Origin: Ashinkailepas kermadecensis
Lineage: Eukaryota; Arthropoda; Thecostraca; Neolepadidae
Assembly: GCA_034440615.1 (NCBI GenBank)
Contig: JAOTOM010004826.1
Location: 287,501 to 351,500, forward strand
Direction: 5' to 3'
Length of the DNA stretch: 64,000 nucleotides
In this document: piece by piece, positions 1 to 11,361 of the stretch
How the letters are laid out: each line of letters starts with the position of its first letter
Position numbering within the stretch: the first letter of the stretch is position 1
Translations under genes and position numbers: made by a program
The notes under the pieces: model-generated
Told to the model about the DNA's origin: nothing
Seen by the model: only the letters and a program-made list of their open reading frames with translations
Databases searched by the model: none

Positions 1-295
1 AGATGGTCAGAGTAGCTTAACCTAAACTAACCTAACCCTAGCCAAACATAACCTGCTTACCTCTTGGTTTATCATAGCCATAATTTATATAATGTGCCAT
101 GAGGTTAGGTTGACTGGCTAATGCTACAAATGGTTCATATACCTTAATGAGATGGTCAAAGTAGCTTAACCTAACCTAACCTGCTTACCTCTCAGCTTAT
201 CATATCTATAATTTATATAATACACCATGAGATTAGGTTAGGTTAAGCTACTTCGACCATCTCATTAAGATATGTGAACCATTTGTAGCATTAGT
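1..295. repeat. Duplicated telomere-like repeat with inverted arms
   Basis: A block of about 110 bp beginning AGATGGTCA and containing CCTAACCTAACC runs occurs at 1-115 and again at 151-243. An inverted repeat is superimposed: the arm at 123-181 (starting GCTACAAATGG) pairs with 231-289 with about four mismatches over 57 nt. A fragment of the same sequence (GACCATCTCATTAAGGTATG) recurs near 30,533. No coding potential is seen. This is probably a foldback-type or telomere-like repeat; the family is not identified. Confidence 0.7.
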
Positions 296-1120
296 CAAAG
301 CCTTGGTGCGATACCTATGACGCCATCGCACTGTACCGATATGACGTCATAGTTCAAATTGAAAAGTAAGCATCAGCACCAAAAATGAGTGGTTGCATCT
401 TCTTAGTCACATTCATAAATATCATATTCTGAAAAACAATTCCAAAAATCCCAAAACACCTATTATCAAAAATTTACCCAAAAAAATTCCTGGGATGAAG
501 AAAAATGTAGCATGGAGATATTTAAACATCCATTTTGGAGCATAGGAAATGTTGAATTCCAATTAGAGATGTTGAAACCGATTGAAGAAATGAACCATTT
601 CATGCAAATAAAAACATTGGCAGGCATTTTTGGGATGCAATATATGCAGCTCAAGAAAGCCATGCCTAGGAAAAGCTATCCTGCATGAGCCTATCCCTTA
701 ACATGCACACAATTGATGAATACCTTGGTATACAGATGTAGAAAAGACATTGGATGTGATGTTCCACTGATGTCCACAAAAAGTGTATAACTGCAAGTGA
801 TATGCTTACACCATACCACTGTAACACTAACAGTTGTTAGGTTATGCTTGAATGCTACTTGGTTATATTATCATTGGTTATGCAACATTAGGTTAGGTTA
901 GGTTAGATATGGTTAAAAAGTTGTTCTTTATTATTTCATATGTGCTTATTTCTTCTTCAACACAACACTAAATACTTCTGTTTCGGTACCAGAATGGTAA
1001 CATTGCAAGGCATTTGCTGGAATCAAGATGTATTCTGCATCTGGTGGTATAACTGTGCCTCACAAAATTATTGGACTTCCATTTAGGAACAATCCTGCTA
1101 GTGTGGAGTTCTTTCCAAGA
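296..1120. other. Non-genic stretch with traces of a dispersed repeat
   Basis: No gene is supported. The part at about 300-500 resembles sequence near 55,090-55,260 (the CATCATCAATTGTATCGAC neighbourhood and the AAAATTCCAAAAA stretch), so it is probably an old copy of that repeat. A GGTTAGGTTAGGTTAG tract lies at 893-908. Nothing else is recognised. Confidence 0.5.
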
Positions 1121-1905
1121 TGCGGCTCCAGAGCCGGAGAACATTGTACTCAGTGCGCATGCGCACCATCTTGCAAGTGCTGTTGGCGCATTGTTGGCAA
1201 TTCTGGTGGTTGAGATTGATGGAGTGTGTGAAGCTGTGGTCTGGCTGCTGACTGCTACAAAAAGTGGTTAGTTTCAGTGGTGGCCCTAAGTGGAATAACC
1301 AGGGTTTTTTTTGGGTGTCGTTCTGTGTTTGTTTTTATTGATATCTTTGATCCCACATTTGTGTCAGAGTACATGTGAAGCCCATCCTATCCAGTATGAA
1401 CCCAGAGTGCACAAATGTTTTGAGATAAAATCTCTTAAGAAGTGCCTTAATTCCCACCCTGGCTGTGAGTTATGAGAGATGAAGCTGCACTGATTATCAT
1501 GATTCGCTGCTGGGTGGTGCCATTCATTGTTCACTTTGTTGTTCCTATGTTTTGACATTTGATTTGACCAAAAATGACAATGCATATTACTTATGGATAC
1601 TATGTAGGTACTGACTACATAGGCTTTTCCTGTTGGTTACTGATAAACAGATTCCATGCATCAAGACAATATGTCCATGAAAATGTACTCTGGAAGAAGT
1701 TGGTATGCACTCGGATTCCCAACCCAGAAGGTAAGTTTCCCACTCTGGTATTGTGTTTACTGAGCACAAAAATGAACAAGATATCCATATTGAAAGTTTC
1801 TTTTGATGAAAATCCTCTAACCACTTGCAAATAGCAACTTTAAAACAATTACTTCATAGTGGTATACCATATTCTGAACATGAAGATGCGGTTGTCCACG
1901 CCAGG
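1121..1905. repeat. Dispersed repeat (segments A, B, C), first copy
   Basis: Segment A (about 1,121-1,480) is closely matched by 53,705-54,050. Segments B and C (about 1,482-1,857) sit between A and a GTGGTATACCATAT junction here. They are absent from the matching position at 54,053 (GTGGTGTGCCATAT), so B+C looks like an insertion of about 375 bp into an older repeat. Related B and C sequences occur at 52,890-53,290, with B inverted. Short open frames inside are not coding. Confidence 0.65.
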
Positions 1906-1994
1906 ATTACTTCACTGTAGCTGTTCTAGTACAAGTACAATTATTCTAGTTCTAGTACAAGTACAATTGTTATAGTACAATTATTAGGAGCTGT

Positions 1995-3535
1995 TAAAAA
2001 AACACGCTGGCCGTAACGATCGCACGATGGGTCCGTACTACCAACCGTAACGACAGCACGCACGGTCTGTACCAGCGTACATGTGAACGGTCTCTACCTA
2101 CCGTTCGGCAGTGAAACATGCATACTTTCTGTACGTACGGGCGGTGCCGGCTGGGGTGGAGTGGAGGCCGATTGTGACCTCATTTGACCCTGAAGACATT
2201 GACCTGGGGCCATGAAATGTATACTGCAGCGAGTTCACTAGCTGTAATTCTTCCAAATTTTGTGCTTCTAGTTTCAGATCTCAGGTGCCCGAACTCCCCC
2301 GGTGAACGTTTTGTGAGAGGCATGTTGACCAGGTATCTTCTGCACTTCCTACGGTAGCATTGCTTGCACTCGAAATGTAACGGAATGTGGTGCATACAGA
2401 ACCGGCTGTTGAAATAAACAACTTGAACTGGATATTTCCTTGAACTGCAATGTTTCCTTCCAGAGACAAAGTTCCACGATGACAATTCCAAGTGGTCCAA
2501 TTGGACATTTATTGCATGAGTGGGCTTTAATTAAGTATTTCCCTCTTTACTTTCATGGGCACATATTATTACACCAAGCAACTCATATGATAGTGTAAAG
2601 TAATCTAAAGTGCAACAGTAACCAACGGCCCTGACCTCTAACGATTGTGTGATCGGGTTAAAAACGTGATGGCGACGAGATTCGAACTCACCACCACCAG
2701 CACAGAAGGTGGATGCCTTAACCAACTGTGCCAATCGTTGATATGGCACTGGCCGAGTACGGGATGTAGAGCATGCTGACAGATGTTTATTTCCTCGACG
2801 ATCTCCGATGAAGTGTCGCATGTTCTTTACACACCACCAAAAAAATATGCTGGCCGTAACGATCGCATGATGGGTCCGTACTACCGACCGTAATGACAGC
2901 ACGCACGGTCTGTACCAGCGTACATATGAACGGTCTCTACCTACCGTTCGGCAGTGAAACGTGCATACTGTCTGTACGTACGGGCGGTGCCGGCTGGGGT
3001 GGAGTGGAGGCCGATTGTGACCTCATTTGACCTTGAAGACTTGACCTGGGGTCATGAAATGTATACTGCAGTGAGTTCACTACAGCTGTAATTCCTCCAA
3101 ATTTTGTTCTTCTAGTTTCCGATCTTAGGTGCCCGAACTCCCCCGGTGAACGTTGTGTGAGGCATGTTGACCGGATATCTTTTGCACTTCCTACGGTAGT
3201 GTTGCTTGCACTCAAAAAGTTCCACGATGACAATTCCAAATGGTCCAATTGGACATTCATTGCATGAGTGGACTTTAATTAAGTATTCCCCTCATTACTT
3301 TCATGGGCAGATATCAAGCAGGCAGACATCAAGCAACTCATAGGATAGTGTAAAGTAATCTAAAGTGCAACATTAACCAACAGCCCTGACCGCTAATGAT
3401 TGTGTGATCAGGTTAAAAACGTGTCAGGTTATCCGCACTAAGTGGGCTGAGTACGCAATGTAGAGCATGCTGACTGAGATGTTCATTTCCTTGACAATCT
3501 CCGATGAAGTGTAGCATGTTCTTTACACACGACCA
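1995..3535. repeat. Tandemly duplicated dispersed repeat of about 0.7-0.85 kb
   Basis: Two copies begin with an A-run followed by GCTGGCCGTAACGATCGCA (about 2,006 and 2,852) and end at an ACCAAAAAAA run (about 2,845 and 3,535). The second copy is shorter: it lacks part of the middle and most of the tRNA-like stretch seen at 2,671-2,760 in the first. The 3' part recurs at 30,245-30,410. The long open frames on the minus strand are not recognisable proteins and are treated as chance. Confidence 0.75.
2671..2760 (-). repeat. tRNA-like segment inside the repeat
   Basis: Read on the minus strand, this has an A-box-like GGCACAGTTGGTTAAGGC and a B-box-like GAGTTCGAATCTCG at tRNA-like spacing, preceded by GTGCCATATC. 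It is embedded in the dispersed repeat and partly missing from its sister copy, so it is more likely a SINE-type Pol III promoter relic than a functional tRNA gene. A clean acceptor stem could not be established. Confidence 0.5.
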
Positions 3536-3540
3536 AAAAA

Positions 3541-4770
3541 ACACTGTAATGACCACAAAAAAATCAGAGGTGACTTCCTTATGGTTTTCTGAAGCCAACT
3601 GCTCTCCAAAGCCTAAAAATGGTGCCTGCTCACTTTGCTAGCTCTCCACACAAAAAATCAGTAGAACTATGCAATCAGGTCTTTGTATTTTGTGGAGAAA
3701 GGTCCATCGCTTATGAACACCACAATCTTTTTGTTACTTATGCACTGAACATGACAGGAGAGTCGTCCAAATGTAGGTGTTAAGGAAATGGAACATGTTC
3801 AGATACCCTCTCTTCCTCTACCTACATAGGTAGGTACCTACCTACCTACTTTGTTATTAAAACCATTGCAATTGTGAGAATTAGAGTTAGAGATCGTTTC
3901 TAATCTATGCAGATCATTATGCCAGGCTTACAAGCTCTATCCTGTTCCTGAACCCACGTGACCTGGGAGCAAAAAGCCACTGTAAAACTGTCTCACTCCA
4001 AATGCACCGTTCACTTCAAATGCATTATTGTGATACCGCAATAACGTGCACACGTTACTCACCAAGTCAGGTAATTCGCACCTTCCGTTCACGATGACGG
4101 CTGCAAATACACCGTCCACAATGGTCACATCTATATTGCTTCGCCCCCTCAATTCCTTGCTCCTGAGCACTCTTGAATATTTAGGTATCGAACCTTCAGA
4201 CTTATCTTGCTTCAGACCACTGATACGTCAACGAACGGCCCTGCAACGAACTAACCGACACACCGAGCAAGCCTATCGTGAACGCGCCAGTTTGAGTGGC
4301 GCGATATCAATTCCAAATACACTTTTCTGTCTGGGAGGTACGATCACTAACGCCTTTCTGAATATGACGTCATCCAGAAGATACTCGGGCGTGGTACCGG
4401 GACGACTTGGATCGACACGCCGCCTCGAATACGAGTATTAGGTTCTTAGACATTTGCAGCGCTAGTGAATCAGTGGAGTATTCAAGGGGAGAGTAGGGGC
4501 AAGGTGCCCTCATGATTATTTTTACATCGTACATTTGGGTTGGTGATCATTCGACGAAAACTAGTAAGTTGTAGCTACTGCTTTTAGTTGAAAATGCATG
4601 TTTTGAAGGTAACCAGCACGATATCCAAAGGCATTATCTTCTAGACACGTGTGGGGCAGACGATGGGCCTGAATGTTCATCAATGATCAACCAGGGCCCT
4701 TCTAACGACCAGGAGCACCTCCGCTGGCCTAGAGGCCCTTCGAGTTGGCCAGAACCCGGACCGTCAGCTT
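3541..4770. other. Stretch without recognisable genes
   Basis: Open frames up to 131 codons exist, but none shows a familiar domain, splice-consistent structure or composition bias. A short GTAGGTAGGTACC-type stretch lies near 3,830-3,850. Nothing else is recognised. Confidence 0.5.
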
Positions 4771-5005
4771 CAGCTTGAATTGAACAAAAATGATGCAATT
4801 AGAGGTCATCAATTCAAAATTAAAGTTAATCACAGCAGGACAAGGTTAAGACAGTCCTTCTTCACCAACAGGGTAGTAGAACACTGGAACCAGCTGCCAG
4901 AAACCATTGTCAGTAGCAACACAGTGAACATCTTTAAGAACAGCATAGACAATCATTACAAGAATAGGGGGCTTGTTTTTCTGTATTCCAGGGAGGGTTG
5001 ATCAA
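4771..5005 (+). pseudogene. LINE reverse-transcriptase C-terminal fragment
   Basis: The plus-strand frame encodes NDAIRGHQFKIKVNHSRTR followed by a FFTNRVVEHWNQLP block. This is the conserved C-terminal end of CR1/Jockey-type LINE ORF2 proteins (an RGH...FF..RVV..WN.LP pattern). It is nearly the same as the copy at 32,906-33,370, but only the last 60-70 codons remain. It is a 5'-truncated insertion and not functional. Confidence 0.8.
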
Positions 5006-5188
5006 CACATTTGGTGGACAACTGGTTCAGTGTACGGAGTGCAACCAAGAGGGGCCCATGTGGCTCGTAGTTGCACTGATCTTTTATGTCTTTATGTCTT
5101 ATGTCTTCTGCACGTGGGAACCCTCCGTCGGACCAAGGGCCATCTTCATTGGCACGAGACTCTCCCCATCATCCCGAGGCTCCTTTCG

Positions 5189-5806
<618 letters not shown>

Positions 5807-6429
5807 AGAGATGCTGCATATAACTTGCCCATTTTCTTGCTTTGCATCCAATTTCATTTTTAACATGGGACCCTATCGAGAATGCTCCCCCCCCCCCCCC
5901 CCCACATCCATTTCGGCCTGCCATTGCCTGGATGTATTTTGTCATAGCTAAGACATCGAAAATTATTCGAGGTCAGGATCATCCAAGGTCCGATATAGAG
6001 GCCGTTCAAATCCTGCTGTACCTTTGTCGCACCGTAGTCCTCGATAATCTTCGACGCAACTTGGTTAGTGTAAGACGGCTAACATTTTTCAATACGGCGC
6101 TTCATGCGGTCGCGATGCGGCCCAACCCGCAGGACCACCCAGCCGTCGCGACCGGAAACGCGCACACCCTACTGCCAACAGTAGCCACTTGGCGCCGCTG
6201 GCAAAGCAAGCAATGACTTCCGCCCAGCCACAGGGTACCAGCCTGACCCAGTAGCCTAGAAGCAGCCACCGCTCTGGACAGCCGGAACCGCCAACTGCCA
6301 ATCAGCGACCAGAAGTCACCAGTCACCAGTCACCAGCATCACCAGCCGGCACCATGAGTGACCAGTCTGGCCACGGAGCACGGCCGCTCCCAGGGGCGGC
6401 GCCATTTATAAGCGCCACCCCGGGGGGGG

Positions 6430-6585
6430 GGAGTCGGGGCATACCACCCAAGAGAGTCGTCGGAGGCACACCACCCAAGAGAGTCGGAGGAGGAACACTA
6501 CCCAAGAGAGTCTTCGGAGGCACACCACCCAAGGCAGTCGTCGTGGGCAGACCACCCAAGATGGTCGGAAGCACACCGCCCTAGA
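6430..6585. repeat. Minisatellite of about 27 bp
   Basis: Five to six imperfect units of the type ACCACCCAAGAGAGTCGTCG. One plus frame from 6,354 reads an ATG, then repeats of Gly-Gly-Thr-Pro-Pro-Lys-Arg-Val, ending at 6,584. No homologous protein is recognised, so coding status is doubtful and it is annotated as a repeat. Confidence 0.7.
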
Positions 6586-6839
6586 GAGCAGTCGAGACTC
6601 TTGTGAAGTACAGTGAATATGGACAATGATGAGTTAAACTGTGAATTTCGCTCGCGTGCGGGTAGACTGGGCCACCCCTGCCAGACAGCGAAAACGAAGC
6701 TGACAGCGCGAAATGTGAGTGAACCAGACCCAGGGAGTGGCGAAGTATCCTTCACCCATCATGCCCAAAATGTGACCCATCCGTCACAGTTTTTTTTTTG
6801 TGTGTGATGGCCCCAGCCAGCGGTGGTATTGGTAGCCCC

Positions 6840-7030
6840 GGAAAGGGTAAAGGGGAGGAGCGAAGTGTGACGATCAAGGGTAAAGGGGAGGAGCGAAGTG
6901 TGACGATCAAGGGTATTGTGGAGCATGGTTGCAAGGTTGCTGTGGATGATACATGAATGTTTATAGTTTAGAATGCATGGTTCAAGGTTGCCGTGGAGGA
7001 TACATAAATGTTTATAGTTTAGAAATGAAT
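6840..7030. repeat. Two adjacent short tandem duplications
   Basis: A unit of about 37 bp (GGGTAAAGGGGAGGAGCGAA and following bases) is repeated twice at 6,845-6,915. A unit of about 50 bp ending in GAATGTTTATAGTTTAGAA is repeated twice at about 6,922-7,025. No gene is evident. Confidence 0.75.
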
Positions 7031-8180
7031 GGTAGAAATGAATACATCAACACGCACGCACAATACTGATGCGAGTTTAGACGACGGGAGAACCACCTGG
7101 TTCCTGAAAGACGTTAATGAAGAGGGCATGTCTTCTGGCTCACCACATGCTGAATAACCACCTTCTTTCCATGGGGAATTAAAGTATCTTAGGAGATCTG
7201 CTGGGGCCCCACGTCACTCGGCGATTACGGTCAAGGTGGGAATACCCCGGTCTCTTCCCCCGCTGTTGCTCTGTCTCTCTGTCTAACAGTCTCTCAGTCT
7301 CTTTCTCTCTTTCTCTCTCTCGCTCCCTCGCTCTCCAATCAAACGTCAAACACCTGTTCCCAAATCAAACATGTCACCCGGTCGAAGGCGCCGAGTCGAG
7401 GGTTCTTGACCTTGGGAGGTGATGCGGCAATAACCGCTAGCTTGGGAGAACTCGTGAACAGGTGCACTGGGTCACTAAGCCATAGCACAACGCGTCTACG
7501 AGACTTCCTCCTGCTTTAAATGGCACGGGGATATAGTACCGGTAAATTGAACTCAGGAAGTTGATTAATATATGTAATCGGGGATAACGTTCCACCCTGA
7601 AAGGAAATGGACTTGAGACTCAATATAATTATACAGGACACTGGTCCGTTGTGTGCGTCTTAAGTCACGCCGAGATTGGCCGGAAACTTTTAAGCGAGCA
7701 AAAAGCAAACTATGGCAAAAAAAACCGTGACCCGACACGAGGTTGCCCACGCCCCTTTGTATCGCCCTTTGGCCAACTGCATTGGGTCACGGTGATACAG
7801 ATCCCCAGCACATTACCGGTTGCTAAAGGGAACACGAAGTTGAAAGTTGACCTTGTAGCGTTACTGACCCAGGTCGACCTAGCTTGGTCCGAGACGCGGC
7901 ACCTCCCTTTAAGTGCTGCTACCAGATGAATAAGTTGTACATTCGCGGCATACATTTTGCACCATATGTATGGTTATGTGAACACCTTTCCACAGCAAAA
8001 ATGTCCATGAAATATCGCAAAGCAGTCACGATGGGAAAAAAACGTTTATCGTGCAATCGCTGGAAACTCGCCCTCAGGCTTTGTACCTGTCAGTACATGT
8101 ATTAATTACCCTTGAATGCTGCGGGTCGGGTAAACATTCGGAGGTCCAAAAGCCTTAAGTTGGTGCCATTGAGGAACGAA
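7031..8180. other. Stretch without recognisable genes
   Basis: A pyrimidine-rich CTCTCTGTCTCT tract is present near 7,270-7,335. No known domain, splice structure or RNA gene can be supported. Confidence 0.5.
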
Positions 8181-8184
8181 CAGT

Positions 8185-8560
8185 CACTGGCGGATTCAGG
8201 GAGGGGCCATTCCGGCCATGCCCCCCCCCCCGAAGCGCTTAAAAGGGTGGGGGAATAGTGTCTTATGCCCCCCGAAACCAACAGAAGTCAACTAAATTAA
8301 AATGCAGTAACCTTTGCCGAGGTTAAAAAATAGCGTCTGGATGAAAGAATCTCCAATTTTAAACCCGCCCCGAAAACCGAGAGTTGCCCCCCCCCCCCTC
8401 CCAGTCCGGTTGGGCATACAGGAAAATAGCGGTCGAAATCCAAGGACTTTTAAATGGGCGTATGTGTCCCCCCCCTGCAAATCCGTTTGCCCCCTCCTGC
8501 TTGACGAAAATATAGGTACTCCACTGGTCCCTCAATGATTTTCCGAAACATACGCCCATG
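8185..8560. repeat. C-rich interspersed repeat fragment
   Basis: The segment opens with CACTGGCGGATTCAGGGAGG followed by poly-C runs. Similar starts occur near 36,722 (AGTGACGGACCCAGGGG) and, inverted, at about 16,850-16,930 (ending in GGCGACGCCACTGTC). This suggests a dispersed DNA-transposon-like or MITE-like family with a CAGTGGCG-type terminus. Full extents and terminal repeats could not be defined. Confidence 0.4.
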
Positions 8561-8809
8561 GGGCAAGGCCAACATTGAGGGGACAAATTACCCCTCACAA
8601 GCATACCATACAACATCCATGCCCCATTTAAAATGGGATGAATGATGTTTTTAAATGCATTTTCTTCCAACAAACTTCTTCTGTTATTACAGCCTGTATG
8701 ATTAGAGCTTCCCATCTTCATACCTTCTCAACGTCATTTACAAAACGGTACAGAACAGCGAAAACGATGGGCGTGACGGCGTGGAATTTGAAGGTTTGGA
8801 TTATGTATG

Positions 8810-9007
8810 TGTAGACGAGTGACGTCATGGTCCCGTGCGTCGCCAAGGCGACGCGTGCATTCTGATTGGCTTGTTGCTTCGCGCCAAAAGACCCCCGGCC
8901 GCGAGAGTGTGAGAATATAGCTGACGGTGACCGGACGTGCGGTCCGCCCGTGCGGGTTGGACTTGAAAGCTGTCAGACGTGTTTGCAATTCGGACCCAGT
9001 GACTACA
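8810..9007 (+). repeat. 5' LTR of the Gypsy element
   Basis: 198 bp, matched almost exactly by 14,867-15,064. The ends form the short inverted repeat TGTAG/CTACA. A palindromic stretch GTCGCCAAGGCGAC lies inside. The promoter start is not resolved. Confidence 0.95.
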
Positions 9008-9008
9008 T

Positions 9009-9026
9009 TGGTGGCAGCGGTCGGAT
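9009..9026 (+). other. Probable primer-binding site
   Basis: Two bases after the 5' LTR the sequence reads TGGTGGCAGCGGTCGGAT, starting with the TGG expected opposite a tRNA 3' CCA end. The tRNA species cannot be assigned from memory. Confidence 0.6.
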
Positions 9027-9604
9027 TGACAGCTTTCGGATCGTCTGACTCGCACGACGGAAGCCAGATGACTCGATTGAGTGTTGTAGCGGACTGAGAA
9101 CTGAGGAGCGGATTCGCGTCGTCGGAATCCTGTCGTAATGGTGTGTAGTGACTTATGACTTGGCTCGGTGTGACGCGTGAGTGCAGCCACTTACACAGAA
9201 GGATAGCGTGCAAGTGATGAGTTTGGGGGGTCGCGAGCAAGATGGCGGCCCTGTCAGATACAGGTTCTGGTGAGTGCTGTGGTCGCCTAGCAACGACAGA
9301 CTAGCAGGCGCCTCCAGTACTCGTCTGCGCGCCAGCTGATTGAGATAACGTAACGACTCCGCGTAGCAACGTGGCATCTCGAGGACACGGCTAAGGCCCT
9401 ACGCAGGACTGACTCGCAACTCCTGCGTGCGATTCTCAGCGTCGGAACCGTGAGTGCCTTGTCAAGGCGAGGAATATATGTCGGTTGAATGAGGCGCGTG
9501 GCGTGATTCAGTTGAGCCAGACGCGTTTGGATATTGGAAGTGTCGAGTGACTAGTATAAGCCGTGTTCACAAGTCTGTAGTTGAAGCCCATTGGAACTAG
9601 CAGA

Positions 9605-10443
9605 ATGGAGCCAAGGTTTGCTATGGTTGGTATGCCAAGCTTCGACGGAGGTGGCTCGGTGCAGATATTTTTGGACGACTATGAGAGGTTCAGTAGGCTT
9701 AATGATTGGGACGAGAGCCGGAAGTTGGATATGTTGCCATTGTGTCTAACAGGAATCGCAAGGGATGCGTTCGATACCCTTGGTGCCCGACAGAAGGAGT
9801 CTTATAGTGAAGTTGAGCTCGGCCTGAAGGGGAGTTTCAGCAGTGGTAGCTCTGTGGCCCGCCATGTGGCCCTTATGGATCTCAGGTACGACCCATCCCA
9901 GTCGCTAGATGCGTTTGTGATACGGCTTAAGAAGATGGTGTCTCAAGCATTCCCAGGACAGACATTGGAGGGTCTGCTATACAACCATTTCCTGTCGGCA
10001 CTTCCAGGCGACCTGTACTCGCCTGTTGTCGCGTCGGGAGCGAGTACTTTTGAGGATGCAGTGGCAAAAGTACGTCACGTGTGCAGTGCCGCTCGGCACG
10101 TGATGCAGCCGGTGCGCCAGATGGCTGCAAGGGGGCCCACCCTGAAGCGTCAGCTGTTGCTCGGTTAGAGAAGAGGATAGCCGAATTAGAGCTCCAAGTC
10201 CAGACTGGACTCAGGTCCAGTGGACCTGTGCGTAGGCCGCGCGAGTGTTACGCCTGTGGCCAGCCTGGTCACATGAGGTATAACTGTGACAAGCGAGATG
10301 TTAGGTGCCCGAAATGCGGTTGTCAGGGGCATGTGCCAGAAGTGTGTGGGAGGTATTTGGGAAACTTCCGCGGGTCCACCCGAGGGGCCATGGGGGACCC
10401 GGACCCAGTCAAAGGCCGTGAGGAATGGGCTGAGAGGATGTGA
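9605..10443 (+). pseudogene. gag of the Gypsy element, frameshifted
   Basis: The first ATG with a gag-like reading is at 9,605 (MEPRF). The first about 188 codons resemble the Ty3/Gypsy capsid region (VQIFLDDYERF...W, then LTGIARDAFDTL). The reading stops at 10,168. The continuation, with two intact CX2CX4HX4C zinc knuckles (about 10,246-10,350), is in another frame that ends at 10,443. The switch falls near the G/C run at 10,130-10,140, so a 1-nt indel is likelier than programmed frameshifting. Gag packages element RNA into particles. Confidence 0.85.
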
Positions 10444-11349
10444 TTCCGGAAGGGACAAAGGGACCTGGAGAGAAACCGAGAGGGAAGCGAACATAACCGA
10501 CGGTGACCCAGGCGACCGATGGGTTTCACTGAACGAGGACATGACATTTGTGGCTAAGATTTCGGGAGTCGACTGTAAGTGTCTGCTGGACACAGGCAGC
10601 AACATTAGTATTCTGAATCAAGCAGCGTTCGACCTTTTGCCAAATTCCCCGAGGTTACGTAAGACTGCAGTGCGGGCCAAGACGGCGTCACGAGATGAGC
10701 TGCCACTGGCAGGCAAAGCCACTCTGTGCTTCCATGTTGACGGAATGCCAGTGAACATGAGTGTTTTCGTGTCGGACCACATAGATGTGCCGTGCCTACC
10801 GGGGCTCGACTTTCTGCGAGCTTGTCCATGCGTGATTGGTATGAAGAGAAGGAGATTGATATTGACCCCGGCTGAGTCAGTTCGCTCGGTGTCGGCGGAG
10901 GCCGTGTCAGTTGGGCGTTTGGTGATGTCGAGTAGTGTCATAGTTGCACCGGGTGAGGAGACTGTTCTGAGGGCATGGGTGCCCAATTGCGACTGCATTG
11001 GCTTAGCTGTAGTGGAGCCGTCGTTGGACATTTGTGGTCTCGAGTTTGTTCCAGCAGTGGTCGATGTAGTAGGGAGTTCTGTCCCATTTGTCGTCCGTAA
11101 TATTACGGCGGAGCCGATTAGCATTCCTAAGCGCTCAGAAATCGGCGAACTTGAGGTGGGGTTTGGCGAGCACAGCTTGCACTCCTGGGATAGTGATGGC
11201 GAGCCAGCTTCGAAATGCGTAGAACCACGTGGACATATTGACCTGAGTAAGTCCCCATTGTCAGAAGCACAGAAGGAGGCGGTCAGACGAGTTATCGACA
11301 AGCATAAGTCGATGTTTGATGGTCATTTGAGACACACCATATGCTTGGT
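10444..11349 (+). pseudogene. Aspartic protease and linker region of pol
   Basis: The frame open from 10,286 to 11,401 carries LLDTGSNISIL, the active-site motif of retroviral-type aspartic proteases, then a linker ending in SEAQKEAVRRVIDKHKSMF, which usually precedes Gypsy RT. It overlaps the knuckle frame, so expression needs a frame change or reflects decay. At about 11,333-11,362 the unit CACCATATGCTTGGT occurs twice in tandem. The expected 40-60 residues before the VRKK motif of RT are missing at that point. Confidence 0.75.
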
Positions 11350-11361
11350 GCACCATATGCT

